The notes: generated from the letters alone by a model not told the origin. Shown: positions 44,811 through 54,770, counted from the stretch's first letter. The stretch: DNA of 64,000 nucleotides from Acidobacteriaceae bacterium (GCA_003151335.1 PLXE01000080.1:19620-83619), one strand, 5' to 3'. Numbers and translations are program-made.

Positions 44811-45997
44811 GGTATCTCCTTCATCTCGACCGTGAGGACTTTGCTTTCCAGTTTTGCACGGGATGGCAACAGGGCCGCCATCGATCGCGGCAGCCCAATA
44901 TGACGGCGGAACGTGCCGATCTGCACCACGAGTTCGTCGCCTTTCTTAAACAGTTCGACTTCGCCCTTGGTGGCGAAAGGCAGAAGCACGCGGATCTCAT
45001 AAACGCCGTTCTGTTTCCCGAAGGTGTAGGGTTTCTCCGTTCGGGTCACGGCTGACGGATCTTCGCCCTCAGCATACAGCACGCGCGCTAGGTCCTCCAG
45101 CCGCTGCTTGCCCAGGACCTCATGCGCGAACAGTGGTACCTTCTTGACCGGCACGGGCGCAAAGTACTCCTCGATTTCGTGCACCATCGTGTTCTGCGAG
45201 GTATGCCACTCATTGAACCAGGCATCCATCACTTCGGTTGGAAGCACACGGTTCACAATGACTGCGTCCACGGTGAGGCCATGCAGAGAGAAGTACACGA
45301 ATGCCCGTTGCGTCTCCCGCAGCACCATCTTCTCCGGATTCGTGATCAGCCGCACGCTGGTAATCTGCGGGTCTTCCATGATTGCGTTCACACCCTCCAA
45401 CTTGCCGAACAGGTCCCGGATGTTGCCAAAGTAGGCGTCGGGCGGCAGCTCGAACGGCGCCACCCGGTTGGCGATCGGCCGCACCGCCTTGAGCAGATTA
45501 CGCTGGAAGGGGAAGATGTGCTTCATGTACCAGTCGAGGGTTGTCGGCATGCTGATGAAGCGCATGGATTCCGCGGTGGGCGCGGCGTCGAGCACGATGA
45601 CGTCGTAACGCTTCTCGCGCCGGTACTGATTGATGTACATCATGGCGCTCAGCTCTTCCATGCCGGGCAGAATGGCCAGTTCTTCCGCCTCTACACCGCT
45701 GATGCCCGTGGTGCGCAGCACAGAGCTTACATAGGAGGAGATTTCCTGCCAATGGCGCTTGATCTCTCTCTGGATGTTCAGCTCCTGAATCGAAAGCCGA
45801 TCATTGATCGGCATGGGGTCCGCGGTTTGAACATGGAAGAGGTCGGTGTCGAGATCGAAAGCATCGGCCAGGCTGTGCGCCGGATCGATACTCATCACCA
45901 GCGTGCGGTACTTCAGTTGCGCCAGTTTTAGGCCCGTGGCGGCAGCCAGGCTGGTCTTGCCCACTCCGCCCTTTCCGCTGAACAGCAGGATCCTCAT
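44807..45997 (-). CDS. ArsA/Get3-type ATPase
   Basis: 396-residue P-loop ATPase with the deviant Walker A motif KGGVGKTSLAAATGL, switch I-like SIDPAHSLADAFD and switch II-like VLDAAPTAESMRF. The family includes arsenite-pump ATPases and Get3-type targeting factors. No arsB or arsenite gene lies nearby, and the long C-terminal part (EVELFKKGDELVVQIGTFRRHIGLPRSM) forms a small hsp20-like beta domain known in bacterial ArsA homologues. The function is probably not arsenic export. It precedes the 77-residue gene in one operon. Confidence 0.9.
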   Translation of the reverse strand: MRILLFSGKGGVGKTSLAAATGLKLAQLKYRTLVMSIDPAHSLADAFDLDTDLFHVQTADPMPINDRLSIQELNIQREIKRHWQEISSYVSSVLRTTGISGVEAEELAILPGMEELSAMMYINQYRREKRYDVIVLDAAPTAESMRFISMPTTLDWYMKHIFPFQRNLLKAVRPIANRVAPFELPPDAYFGNIRDLFGKLEGVNAIMEDPQITSVRLITNPEKMVLRETQRAFVYFSLHGLTVDAVIVNRVLPTEVMDAWFNEWHTSQNTMVHEIEEYFAPVPVKKVPLFAHEVLGKQRLEDLARVLYAEGEDPSAVTRTEKPYTFGKQNGVYEIRVLLPFATKGEVELFKKGDELVVQIGTFRRHIGLPRSMAALLPSRAKLESKVLTVEMKEIP

Positions 45998-46130
45998 GTC
46001 AGCATTCTAGAACCTTGGCAGCGCTGAGTCTGCGGACGCACAAATAAGAACACTCATCGCCAAACAGTTCGCCGATCACGCGGCAAACGGAAGACGCTTG
46101 CCGGTCCGTAGCGCGACCGCCTCGTCGTCC

Positions 46131-49100
46131 TCAGTTCGTGCCAGTCTTCGGTGTGTGCGCCGCTTTTCGCTCCCGGGACCGCTGGTAACGCGCGAGGAGC
46201 TCCTTGCGATTCTGGCGTAGGTCCATTTCGGTCGGCGCGGCAGGATAAGGCTTGTTGCCCATCAGCCCTTTCCAGAGAATGCGGTTGTAGTCCGCGAAAT
46301 CCATGCGATCTTCGGATGTGAAATCCATGCCCTTCGTGGCCCGCGCCCAGTACTTCGCGTTGTGGGTCGGCTTGGGCACGATCAGGCTGGCCGGTTTGGC
46401 AGGGAGGGGCAGCTCCGTACCGTAGAGAAACGCCGAAGGAGTGGCGGTAAAGCTCCACGGTGTCGGTGTGGTGTTGAAGATGTCGGCCATGGGCCTGGCC
46501 AGCGCGTCGTTCAGGTTCATCGGCGGGAGCCCCAGGACCTCTTCCATCGTGCGCACCAAGTTGATCGTGTTGTACTGCGCCGAGACCAGCGCTCCGTGCT
46601 TCACGTAGGCGCCCGCCACAAACGCGACACTGCGGTGCGAATCGACGTGATCGCCGGCATCCTGCGAGTCGTCTTCCACTATAAAGATCAGAGTGTTGTT
46701 CGCGTAAATGCTGTTGGCGATTTTCTGGACAAGTAAGCCGACCGCATAATCGTTATCGGCTTGCTGTAGCTCGGGCGTATTCACGCCGTCAATCGCGTCA
46801 GCGAAACTGCCGGTGTGATCGTGCATCAAACGCACCAGGCTCAGCGAAGGAAGCTGTTCTTTGGCGTAATTGGCATCGAAATCTCGCGCCCATTCCGCGT
46901 ACCGGTAATAATCTGGAAACTGGTTATCGAAACCGCGAAAGTACGGATCGGTGTACGGCGTCAGGGAAGCGCTCGCGGGGAAGGCCACCGTCGTGTGGGT
47001 TGAGAACGGGTCCCGGTCGAGAGGTATGGGGACGACGTGGGTTCCGGCCGGCGGCTTCACCGGATAAAGGGTCGTGTCCACGAAGAAACCATAGTTGCGG
47101 ACCGTTAGGTTCGCTCGCAGCGCGGAGTCCCACAAATAGCCGGTATTCACTTCATCGTCCGGTCCGTCCGGCGCAGCCACGTCGGTCTGGCCGGGCAATA
47201 GATCCGGATCGTCCGGTGTGAGTGGGTCGGCGGCCCGGCGTTTGGCGAGGGTCGGAATTGCAACGTTGACATTACGATTCACTCCCTCGGAGTCCAAGCT
47301 CAGGCCGCGTCCCGCGTAGGCCACCGGGAATTGGCGTTCGATCACGTCGGGGGCGCGGGCCGACGTGGTCCAGGGCCAGCCGTCATTGCTGGTTTCGGCG
47401 CTGTCGAAGAAGTTGTCGAGGGTGACGAAGCTGCGCGCCAGGTTATGCAGATTGGGCGTGAGCGGCTGTCCAAACTCAGCCAAATCAGGATCGCCATTGC
47501 CGATTTCCAGATCGCCCAGAATCTGGTCGTAACTGCGGTTTTCCTTGATGATGAAGATAACGTGCTTGACGCCTTGACGCACGGCCGCCATAACTGCGGC
47601 GTCGTTGGCGCTCTCGGTGCTGGAGAACCGGTTGTTCGTGGCTACCTGCGCCGTCAGCGTCGTGAGCTGCGCCGGGCTGGGGCGGGGGAAGCTCTGGAAG
47701 CCTGCTTTGATCAACTGGGGATTGTACTGGCCCGAAGCAACGCAATTTTTGTGGGTCGGCGGTCCGGCGCTATAGCATAAGCCGGGATTCGGACCGGTCG
47801 GCGACTTCCCGTTGACCACATACACCCACTTGCCATCGCCGCTGAAGCTCACCGAGTTCGGATACCAACCCGTCGGGATGAGACCCACCACCTGATCGCC
47901 GCTATTGCTTCCGCCCAGCGCCACCACCGCTATGGAATTCAGATTGCCGTTCGTCACATAGAGTTGCGCCTCATCCGGCGAGAGCGTCACGCTGTTGGGG
48001 TTCGCGCCCGTAAATCGCGTCAGAGCGGAAGGCACTACCGACGCCGGAGCCATCACCGGGATGGTTTCGAGGATCGCATTCTTCGCGGTGTCGATTACGT
48101 CAACGGTGTCCGACTGGTCTTCGACGACATACAGCAGCGACTGGGCCGCGTTCAGCGTCATCTTGCCCGGTTGACCTTTTACTTGGATTCGGGCCGTTAC
48201 CTTGGGCTTCGGCGACAGGCCCAAATTCACCACGTCGATCTCGCGGTCGCGAATGCTTGACACATACGCTGTCGCGCTCGATCCGGTCCCCTTCACCGCT
48301 ACCCAAAAGGGATATTCGCCGCCCGGCGTACCCGCCTGCGAGGGGTCGCTCTTGCCGGGGCGCAGATCGAGTTCCGTTCCCTTCGACCAGTTGCCCAAGC
48401 CTCCATGGAACACCGTTATCGAGTCGTTGTAGTAATTCGCTACTACCAGCGTCTTGCCGTCATTCGAAATGGCCACGCCGGCGGCGCAAGGCTGCACGAA
48501 AACCATGCTGTTTATCGGGACTAATCCGTCGTTGGGCACGGCAAGGCCAAGGCCCGCGCGGTGGCCCAAGGCAAGTTCGGTTCCGGGCCGCTCCACCCAA
48601 GTTCCGTCGGCGCTCAGCGCAATGATGTGGACATTGTCGCCGGCCTTGTCAAAGGGGAAGTCACCCATGCCGCCGGACACGTAAAAGGCCTTGCCGGACG
48701 GATCGAAGGTAATTCCGTTGTAGGTATTTGGAATCTGCACTACCTGCTTCTTGACCGGCGTGTACTTCGAAATGTCATAGATGAACACGTACTCTTTCGA
48801 GTCCGACCATTTAAAAGGTGTGCCGTTAGGGTTGTAAACGCGGTTGTACCCGCTGGTCAGGACCAGCAGGGTCTTGCCATCCGGACTCACTGCGCTGGTG
48901 ACCGCTTGCCCCGCCAGCCAGGCTGGATTGTCGGGCAGATCGGGGTTCATCGGTTCGAAGCGCGAATTTTGGGGCGCTAGCGGTGTAATTTGCTGGCCCA
49001 GGTTGGCCAGGGTCTGCGCCGGGGGCGCGTCAATCGGGGGCGCGTACGATGCATTGAGCGGGTAGCTGTTGCCGGTATGGTTGTCGGCGCTCAGCGGAGC

Positions 49101-49193
49101 GGGAGCTGGCGGCGCTGGTGAGTCGGCGCAGCCTGCGAGTAGCGTCAGGACAAGAACCAGGAACAGCAGCCGTACTACGGTACCTTTATTCAT
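46131..49193 (-). CDS. Lipoprotein with beta-propeller and phosphoesterase domains
   Basis: 1020 residues. A lipobox LLAGC at about 18-22 makes it an outer lipoprotein. Residues about 60-480 form a YVTN-type beta-propeller with repeated patterns such as YVTNGNLNSIAVVALGG and LYVVEDQSDTVDVIDTAKN. Residues about 550-960 are a phosphoesterase (acid phosphatase/phospholipase C-like) domain: IFIIKENRSYDQILGDLE, the DNFFDSAETSNDG segment, and IFIVEDDSQDAGDHVDSHRS supply the metal ligands. The substrate is unknown. It stands alone between ArsA and tannase genes. Confidence 0.88.
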   Translation of the reverse strand: MNKGTVVRLLFLVLVLTLLAGCADSPAPPAPAPLSADNHTGNSYPLNASYAPPIDAPPAQTLANLGQQITPLAPQNSRFEPMNPDLPDNPAWLAGQAVTSAVSPDGKTLLVLTSGYNRVYNPNGTPFKWSDSKEYVFIYDISKYTPVKKQVVQIPNTYNGITFDPSGKAFYVSGGMGDFPFDKAGDNVHIIALSADGTWVERPGTELALGHRAGLGLAVPNDGLVPINSMVFVQPCAAGVAISNDGKTLVVANYYNDSITVFHGGLGNWSKGTELDLRPGKSDPSQAGTPGGEYPFWVAVKGTGSSATAYVSSIRDREIDVVNLGLSPKPKVTARIQVKGQPGKMTLNAAQSLLYVVEDQSDTVDVIDTAKNAILETIPVMAPASVVPSALTRFTGANPNSVTLSPDEAQLYVTNGNLNSIAVVALGGSNSGDQVVGLIPTGWYPNSVSFSGDGKWVYVVNGKSPTGPNPGLCYSAGPPTHKNCVASGQYNPQLIKAGFQSFPRPSPAQLTTLTAQVATNNRFSSTESANDAAVMAAVRQGVKHVIFIIKENRSYDQILGDLEIGNGDPDLAEFGQPLTPNLHNLARSFVTLDNFFDSAETSNDGWPWTTSARAPDVIERQFPVAYAGRGLSLDSEGVNRNVNVAIPTLAKRRAADPLTPDDPDLLPGQTDVAAPDGPDDEVNTGYLWDSALRANLTVRNYGFFVDTTLYPVKPPAGTHVVPIPLDRDPFSTHTTVAFPASASLTPYTDPYFRGFDNQFPDYYRYAEWARDFDANYAKEQLPSLSLVRLMHDHTGSFADAIDGVNTPELQQADNDYAVGLLVQKIANSIYANNTLIFIVEDDSQDAGDHVDSHRSVAFVAGAYVKHGALVSAQYNTINLVRTMEEVLGLPPMNLNDALARPMADIFNTTPTPWSFTATPSAFLYGTELPLPAKPASLIVPKPTHNAKYWARATKGMDFTSEDRMDFADYNRILWKGLMGNKPYPAAPTEMDLRQNRKELLARYQRSRERKAAHTPKTGTN

Positions 49194-49386
49194 AATAGCC
49201 GTGGGTCCTTCTTCACAACCATTTCATAGTTGCGACAATCGCTTGGCAGTGACATCAGCCACGGTGGGCGAGTAAAAAAACCGGGCAAATCTCGAAAAGG
49301 GCGATTTTCCAATTCCGGATGCCTTACCGCGGGGATTTTCACCCGTTAAAAGACCAACGCCTTTCGGCGAACTCAATAATCCGCGT

Positions 49387-51192
49387 TTAGTCACTGGGCG
49401 CTACACACGTGAAACTCGCGGCATCTTCACTGCCTGCTGGGCCGCCCGTGTATTGAGCAAACTTCGGATAAGGACACAAGGGGCGGGTTCTGCCAGCAGG
49501 CAGGGCCGTGCTGTTTGGTGAAGTGCCAGCAATCATGGAATCGGGGGCCGCGCCTTTTTCTACCCAGTTGACGATTGCAGTAAGGGGATCGAAGCTGTCG
49601 AGCGCATAACTCCCATGCTCGCAGTGGTTCATCCCGGGAATCAGGAACAGTCTGGCAAAGCTCCCCGTGTCGTTCCCATACTTGGAGGTCAGATTTTCAT
49701 AGTGCTTCACAGTGTCGTACATCGAGAACACAGGGTCGCTCTCGCCGTGATAAAGGATTATCTTTCCATTATTGGCCCTGAATGTGTCCAGGTTCGTCGA
49801 GGTTGCTTCCATATACGTCGTTGCCGACTGGGTAAAAGTAGGATCCGTGGCATTTACCTCGCTATTGAAATCGTCCATTGGCGTGGTGAACATACTCAAC
49901 GAAGGATTTGGTGGCGTCGAGAAGAGATACATCGCTGATTGTGCGCCCTGCGTATCGTTGGCGGCATAGTTTATGGTGACAACATTGTTTGGCATTGATA
50001 TATAACCAAGCGTCCACATCCTCCAATAAACATCGCTAATATCCACATCGTACGGCCAATCCGAGTAGAGTGGGTTCCCCTGAGAATCCACCGGCCCGGC
50101 GAACACATTCTGAATCGCCGAGATCTGCTCAGGAAGCAGGCAGGTCGGGGTCTTCGTTCCCGGGCACTGAAGCGTGCTGAGGCTGGCTGGGTCGAATGCT
50201 TTCTTGCAGGCCGCCATGTTGAAAATCATATTGTCCTGTAGTCCATCGAGGGTGTCACACGCCTTAAGCACGAGTTGCCCTACCAGAGCCAGGTCCGATT
50301 CGCTTGCGCCGGGGATAAGAACAGGATTTCCATTGGGGTCCAGTGTGGTTCCGACAGCCAAAGCTGCCTTTGCGAATTGTTGTGTATCCCATGCCTCAGC
50401 AATGGCGGCGTGAGGAAGCCGAAAGCCGGGATCGCCAGCCACGATTCCGTCGAACATATTGCCCCACCGCTGGCTGGCGACCATAGCCTCCCGCCCGCCG
50501 TTGGAACACCCGATGTAGTACGAGTGGACGGCGCTAGTGCCGAAAAACGACTTCAAGATGGACTTTGCTATAGGAGTCAAAGTGCCAGTCTGCTGGTAGC
50601 CGTAGTCGTATCTAGCCTGGGGGTCATATCCAAACCCATCATTTTGATCAATGTTCGCAGCAGCGGTATGGCCTGAATTCTGAGTTATAACTGCAAACCC
50701 GCGATAGAGTGCCGGCAAAAAGGCAGTGCCCCCGCCCAGGGTCTGACCAACCGCTTCCGCTACCACACCGTCATTCCCACTGCCTCCCGTGAAAAAGAAG
50801 TCACCATTCCAAGTCGTAGGCATCCTCAATTCAAACTGAATGGCATAAATTGGATTCCCTGTTCCTCCGATCAGATTGCCAAACTGATCCATCGGAGGCG
50901 CAGGAACTCCAATGCGGGTGTTCACGGTTCCCTGAATCAGGCAATTCTCAGGCATATCGGGCAAATTTGGATAAGTAGTGGAAGGTGTAGAGTTGGCCGG
51001 CACGAATTCTGCTTTGGTGATCTGAGTATTGGGAAGACTGAGTTGGGCGATGCCGGCACAACTCAGCGCCGGGTCTGGCGGTACTGCGCTGGAACCGCCG
51101 CAACCGCTACTGCAAATGGCGATTGCGATAGCCATGAACGTGAAAAAAGCGAACCTTGCTATCGTCTCTGTTGAGCACCTATTTATCTGCAT
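49387..51192 (-). CDS. Tannase/feruloyl esterase family lipoprotein
   Basis: 601 residues with a lipoprotein signal (ICSSGCGG). It carries the family triad: the nucleophile in YIGCSNGGREAM, an Asp in LYHGESDPVFSMYD, and the His in MNHCEHGSY, with the Cys pair beside Ser and His (CS-D-HC motif) characteristic of tannase and feruloyl esterase. It probably splits ester bonds of plant phenolics. The gene is on the same strand as the phosphoesterase and upstream of it with a 193-base gap, so the two may be in tandem but not one operon. Confidence 0.9.
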   Translation of the reverse strand: MQINRCSTETIARFAFFTFMAIAIAICSSGCGGSSAVPPDPALSCAGIAQLSLPNTQITKAEFVPANSTPSTTYPNLPDMPENCLIQGTVNTRIGVPAPPMDQFGNLIGGTGNPIYAIQFELRMPTTWNGDFFFTGGSGNDGVVAEAVGQTLGGGTAFLPALYRGFAVITQNSGHTAAANIDQNDGFGYDPQARYDYGYQQTGTLTPIAKSILKSFFGTSAVHSYYIGCSNGGREAMVASQRWGNMFDGIVAGDPGFRLPHAAIAEAWDTQQFAKAALAVGTTLDPNGNPVLIPGASESDLALVGQLVLKACDTLDGLQDNMIFNMAACKKAFDPASLSTLQCPGTKTPTCLLPEQISAIQNVFAGPVDSQGNPLYSDWPYDVDISDVYWRMWTLGYISMPNNVVTINYAANDTQGAQSAMYLFSTPPNPSLSMFTTPMDDFNSEVNATDPTFTQSATTYMEATSTNLDTFRANNGKIILYHGESDPVFSMYDTVKHYENLTSKYGNDTGSFARLFLIPGMNHCEHGSYALDSFDPLTAIVNWVEKGAAPDSMIAGTSPNSTALPAGRTRPLCPYPKFAQYTGGPAGSEDAASFTCVAPSD

Positions 51193-51700
51193 ATCCCTGC
51201 GCTCCGATTTGCCACCGCGAGCCGTGCGTTGCGGCTAGTGTTGCTCTTGAGGGTCTGCTGGCCGACCGGCCCTTCCTAAACGATCTGATCTGATACTGCT
51301 GTCTTTTCAGGTGGAACTGGCCTTACCAATCAACTCATGCTGAGGTTCATGCATAAGGTTCAATGCTAGGCAAGTGCTGCCTCGGGGTCTGTGATGTCAA
51401 GTACCTATCCGCACCAAAGTAACCACCTTCTGAGAGCTGACGGCTTCCACCTCATTCCTATTCTGGGACTGAGTAAGCAGATTGGCACCTTCGTAATCTT
51501 GACGTGATTGTGAGGCAGTCGAATACTGAATGGTTAGGGTAGGATCCGCCTGCACCCCGGCGCTCCTGCCCTATTTGTGTTTATGGAGGGGCAGGTGTCA
51601 GTAGCCAGTTGCCAGTCGTCAGTAGCCAGTTGTCAGTGGTCGCGTCTCACCGGAGGATGGTCGGCGCCGAGTACCGAAATCGACTGCAACTCCTTATTCC
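51193..51700 (+). other. Long intergenic region with CAGT/GTCAG repeats
   Basis: No gene is supported. The right part (51600-51640) is a run of CAGTAGCCAGTTGCCAGTCG and TCAGTAGCCAGTTGTCAGTG, related to repeats at other stop codons. The track ORF starting at 51577 reads through this run and is not believed upstream of ATG 51862. Confidence 0.5.
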
Positions 51701-51702
51701 GG

Positions 51703-51826
51703 AATATCTTACCCGTAACTATCACGGAATCAATATTTTGCGGGGAAACGCGCAAGATATTCAAAACATGGGACTTGCGGCACGATGTAAGTACAATAGA
51801 TCCAATATTTTGCGAGCAAGATATTG
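51703..51826 (+). promoter_or_regulatory. Three AATATCTT/CAATATTTTGC operator-like sites
   Basis: Inside an AT-rich patch are AATATTTTGC (51732-51741) with GCAAGATATT (51752-51761), and the tight palindrome CAATATTTTGC-GA-GCAAGATATTG (51803-51826). A further AATATCTT half lies at 51703. They precede the Cys/His-rich gene at 51862 by 35 to 160 bases. Spacing and repetition suggest binding sites of a dimeric regulator; the regulator is unknown. Confidence 0.55.
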
Positions 51827-51861
51827 ATAACAAAGATTTTATTTTGACGGGGGGGTACCCT

Positions 51862-52284
51862 ATGGATCTTCCAATCTGTGAGCACATTAAACCTGGCGGC
51901 GCGCGCTGCGGCTCGCCGGCAGTACGCGATCATAAATATTGCTATCACCACGCCGGTTTGCGGAGAGCTGTGCCAGCCACCAATCTATTTGTGTTTTTGG
52001 CCAACCCTCATTCCCGGGACGACCCTTACGCGCAGTTCGAGTTGCCGTATCTGGAGGACGGAGCGGCAATCCAGATTGGGTTCATGCAGCTGATCCACGG
52101 TGTGGCGCAGCAGCGACTGGAGCAGTGGCGGGCGAGGATGATTTTGTCGGCTTTGCACGGCGCGGCAGCCAACCTAAGGCAGATGGATGCCTCCACTGCT
52201 TCCTACGAAAAAGTGCAGCCTGAGAAGAAGCAGCCTTCGAGCGTGAAAGTCGGAGAGGTGGAGCAGGAAGGGACTCCATCATGA
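51862..52284 (+). CDS. Cys/His-rich small protein of unknown function
   Basis: 140 residues starting MDLPICEHIKPGGARC; the track start at 51577 crosses repeats and is rejected. The N-terminus has C-x-H, CGSPAV, then KYCYHHAGLRR: a possible zinc-binding knuckle of three Cys and three His in the first 40 residues. The rest is a soluble helical domain (EDGAAIQIGFMQLIHGVAQQRLEQWRARM) and a charged tail. Short acidobacterial proteins of this appearance are frequent, but I know no function. Three palindromic sites lie upstream. Confidence 0.75.
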   Translation: MDLPICEHIKPGGARCGSPAVRDHKYCYHHAGLRRAVPATNLFVFLANPHSRDDPYAQFELPYLEDGAAIQIGFMQLIHGVAQQRLEQWRARMILSALHGAAANLRQMDASTASYEKVQPEKKQPSSVKVGEVEQEGTPS

Positions 52285-52334
52285 AAGGTTCGGGACGCTT
52301 GCTGAGCTCTAGACTGGCGTCAGATCGTCGCACA

Positions 52335-53366
52335 CTACTTGCTCTGCGCCGCCACCGGCGGCGGGATTTCAACTTTTGCTTCACGCAGATACTTGGCGGC
52401 TTCCTCGGGAGGCGTGGGGTTCTGGTAGAAGCCAGTTCCCCGCTCGAAGCCAGCCGTCTTGGTGAGCCGCGGCATGAACTCGACGTGCCAGTGATAATGG
52501 TCCATGGCTGGCTCCTGGACAGGGGCGGTGTGGACCACCAGGTTATAGGCTGGATTGTCAAGCACCTGGTCAGCGCGCGCCAGGAGGTTCTTCAAGGCCT
52601 TGGCCAACCCCTCATAAACTTGCGATGACGAATTCTCGAAAGCCGATTCGTGCCGTTTGGGCAAGATCCATGTTTCGAATGGGAAACGTGGTGCATAGGG
52701 AGCGAGGGTGAGGAAGCCGTGGTCGTCGGCAACCACGCGCACTCCTGACTCGGTCTCCTGCCGTACGATGTCACAAAAAACGCAGCGCTCTTTGTAAATG
52801 TAATATTGCTTCGAGCCTTCCAGTTCCTCGGCGACATACTTGGGAACGATGGGCAGCGCGATCAGTTGCCCGTGGGAATGCTCTAACGTCGCTCCCGCCG
52901 CTATCCCATGGTTCTTGAAGATGAGGATGTACTTGAAGCGGCGGTCCTTCTTCAGATCGACGATGCGGTCGCGGAACGCCCACAAGACGTCTTCAATGCG
53001 CTTGTCCGGCATGGTGGCCAAGGTAGCGCTGTGGTCTGGCGTTTCGATGATGACCTCGTGCGCCCCAATCCCGTTCATCTTGTCGAACATGCCTTCGGCC
53101 TGCCGGTTCAGGCTGCCTTCGATTCCGAGGGCGGGAAACTTGTTGGGCACCACGCGCACCGTCCAGTCCGACGTGTCGCGCGCCGCTCCGTTGGGGCGAT
53201 ACGCCAGCACTTCGGGCGGCGTCTTGCTTTCGTTGCCGTAGCAGAACGGGCAAAAGCCGCCCTTCAATCTCACCGGCTCACGGGTGAAGTCGGTGGGGCG
53301 TTTGGCGCGATCGGTAGAAATGATTACCCATCTTCCTAGAATTGGATCCTTGCGCAACTCAGGCAC
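52335..53366 (-). CDS. galT: Galactose-1-phosphate uridylyltransferase
   Basis: 343-residue enzyme of the Leloir pathway exchanging UMP between UDP-glucose and galactose-1-phosphate. Zinc-like CPFCYGNE near residue 40, ATLEHSHGQLIALPIVP in the middle and the active-site HYHWHVEFMPR (HxHxH) are all present. Start has a plausible upstream site. The neighbouring polysaccharide genes suggest it supplies sugar nucleotides, but the distance is over 12 kb. Confidence 0.93.
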   Translation of the reverse strand: MPELRKDPILGRWVIISTDRAKRPTDFTREPVRLKGGFCPFCYGNESKTPPEVLAYRPNGAARDTSDWTVRVVPNKFPALGIEGSLNRQAEGMFDKMNGIGAHEVIIETPDHSATLATMPDKRIEDVLWAFRDRIVDLKKDRRFKYILIFKNHGIAAGATLEHSHGQLIALPIVPKYVAEELEGSKQYYIYKERCVFCDIVRQETESGVRVVADDHGFLTLAPYAPRFPFETWILPKRHESAFENSSSQVYEGLAKALKNLLARADQVLDNPAYNLVVHTAPVQEPAMDHYHWHVEFMPRLTKTAGFERGTGFYQNPTPPEEAAKYLREAKVEIPPPVAAQSK

Positions 53367-53507
53367 GGCAGACCTCGGTCAAACCACATTCTTATCTTAC
53401 GCAGCGGTGGGCGGCTCGCAAGGCAGTGTAGTTCTTCCGCGAAGAGAATCGCAAGCGGGGGAAGATCAGAGGTTTTGACGAACGCCTGACAGAGCGAGGT
53501 ATGCTTC

Positions 53508-54125
53508 TTGCCAATGTTCGATTTGCGCTCAGGCCAGCACACGACTGCAAGACCACGCGATGAACCTGGCGCGCTCGAGCACCCGCAGGTCACTGGGCAG
53601 ATGATGAAGGGCAGTTCGACATCAACCGCTGTCCCCGGCTGGGGCCTCTGTGCCGTGGGAGTGACCGCGCTCATCGCTACGGTTGTGGCGATGCGTCAGC
53701 GAACCATAAATGGCTGGCTGGCAGTGTGGCTTGCGGAAGCGCTGGTCGCGTTCACCATCGCGCTGTTCAGCATGCAGCGCAAAGCTTGGCGGCAGGGAAC
53801 CGACCTGCTGTCCACTGCGGGACGGCGGCTGTTGATGGGACTGCTGCCGGCCATGGCCGCCGGCGGAGTGCTCACGGCAGCGATCGTCTGGGATGGCTCC
53901 ACGCGGCTGATCCCCGGCGTCTGGTTGTTGCTCTACGGAATCGGCGTGGTGCAAGCGGGCGCGTTTTCGGTGCGCGTGGTGCCCGCGATGGGCATCGTGT
54001 TTGTGGTGCTCGGCGCCATTGCCCTGCCCATGCCGTGGATGTGGGCAAATATTATGCTGGCGGCGGGCTTCGGACTGGCGCACCTCGGCTTCGGAGTTCT
54101 TATCGCCCGGAGGCATGGTGGCTAG
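53508..54125 (+). CDS. Integral membrane protein of unknown function
   Basis: 205 residues; residues 1-45 are polar and then four or five hydrophobic helices follow (CAVGVTALIATVVAM, WLAEALVAFTIALFSM, MGLLPAMAAGGVLTAAIV, VWLLLYGIGVVQAGAFSV and the final IMLAAGFGLAHLGFGVLIA). No family is recognised. It may start later than the first ATG (for example ATG at residue 32, MMKGSST). It lies divergent from galT and 200 bases before rplM. Confidence 0.65.
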   Translation: MPMFDLRSGQHTTARPRDEPGALEHPQVTGQMMKGSSTSTAVPGWGLCAVGVTALIATVVAMRQRTINGWLAVWLAEALVAFTIALFSMQRKAWRQGTDLLSTAGRRLLMGLLPAMAAGGVLTAAIVWDGSTRLIPGVWLLLYGIGVVQAGAFSVRVVPAMGIVFVVLGAIALPMPWMWANIMLAAGFGLAHLGFGVLIARRHGG

Positions 54126-54188
54126 GCAGAACGTCAATCGCGAGGCGCCGATTCTCAGGTTGCGACCCATCGTGCTGCCACCCTTTCA

Positions 54189-54218
54189 TTGACAATGGCG
54201 GCCCGCGTGGTCTATCCT
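54189..54218 (+). promoter_or_regulatory. Candidate promoter of rplM-rpsI
   Basis: TTGACA (54189-54194) and TATCCT (54213-54218), 18 bases apart, 109 bases before ATG of rplM. A consensus -35 and a partial -10 make this a likely sigma-70 start for the two ribosomal genes, leaving a leader of about 100 bases. Confidence 0.55.
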
Positions 54219-54326
54219 TAAATCTTTCGTAGTCCTGCGTTTGCCCGCCAGCAAGTTTCCTAGCGCGTTCAGCGCCAGAACTCAGCGGCTCTTTCGCGGT
54301 TTTCAACTATTTTGGGAGATTCACCG

Positions 54327-54770
54327 ATGTCAACCTATTTCCCCAAGGGGGAAATTGCGCGCAAGTGGTTTGTCATTGATGCCGACGGCCAGACTCTGGG
54401 CCGGCTGGCCAGCCGTATCGCGCGCATCCTCTCTGGCAAGGACAGCCCCAAGTACACGCCCTTTATGGACTGCGGGGACCATGTCATCGTGATCAATGCC
54501 GACAAGGTCCGCATCACCGGCCTCAAGGCCGACAACAAGATCTATTACCACTACTCTGGCTTTCCGGGCGGCATCAAAGCCGAGGAATACAAGAAGCGCT
54601 TTCAGCGCAAGCCGGAGCAGATTGTGGAAGAGGCCATCACCGGCATGTTGCCGCATACCAAGCTGGGACGTGCCATGGCCGGCAAGTTGAAGGTTTACCG
54701 GGGCGACAAGCATCCGCACGCGGCGCAGAAGCCCGAAGTCATGGCTGCCGCAGCCGCCAAGCGCGCGTAG
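54327..54770 (+). CDS. rplM: 50S ribosomal protein L13
   Basis: 147 residues starting [19 protein letters not shown] at ATG 54327, with GGGAGA a few bases upstream. [36 protein letters not shown], and [15 protein letters not shown] are the classic L13 segments. Followed 84 bases later by rpsI, the usual pair. Confidence 0.97.
   Translation: MSTYFPKGEIARKWFVIDADGQTLGRLASRIARILSGKDSPKYTPFMDCGDHVIVINADKVRITGLKADNKIYYHYSGFPGGIKAEEYKKRFQRKPEQIVEEAITGMLPHTKLGRAMAGKLKVYRGDKHPHAAQKPEVMAAAAAKRA

Noticed and set aside
44807-45997. Arsenite efflux ATPase naming (arsA)
   Set aside because: No arsB, arsR or arsD nearby, and the small-heat-shock-like tail suits other members; the gene symbol was withheld.
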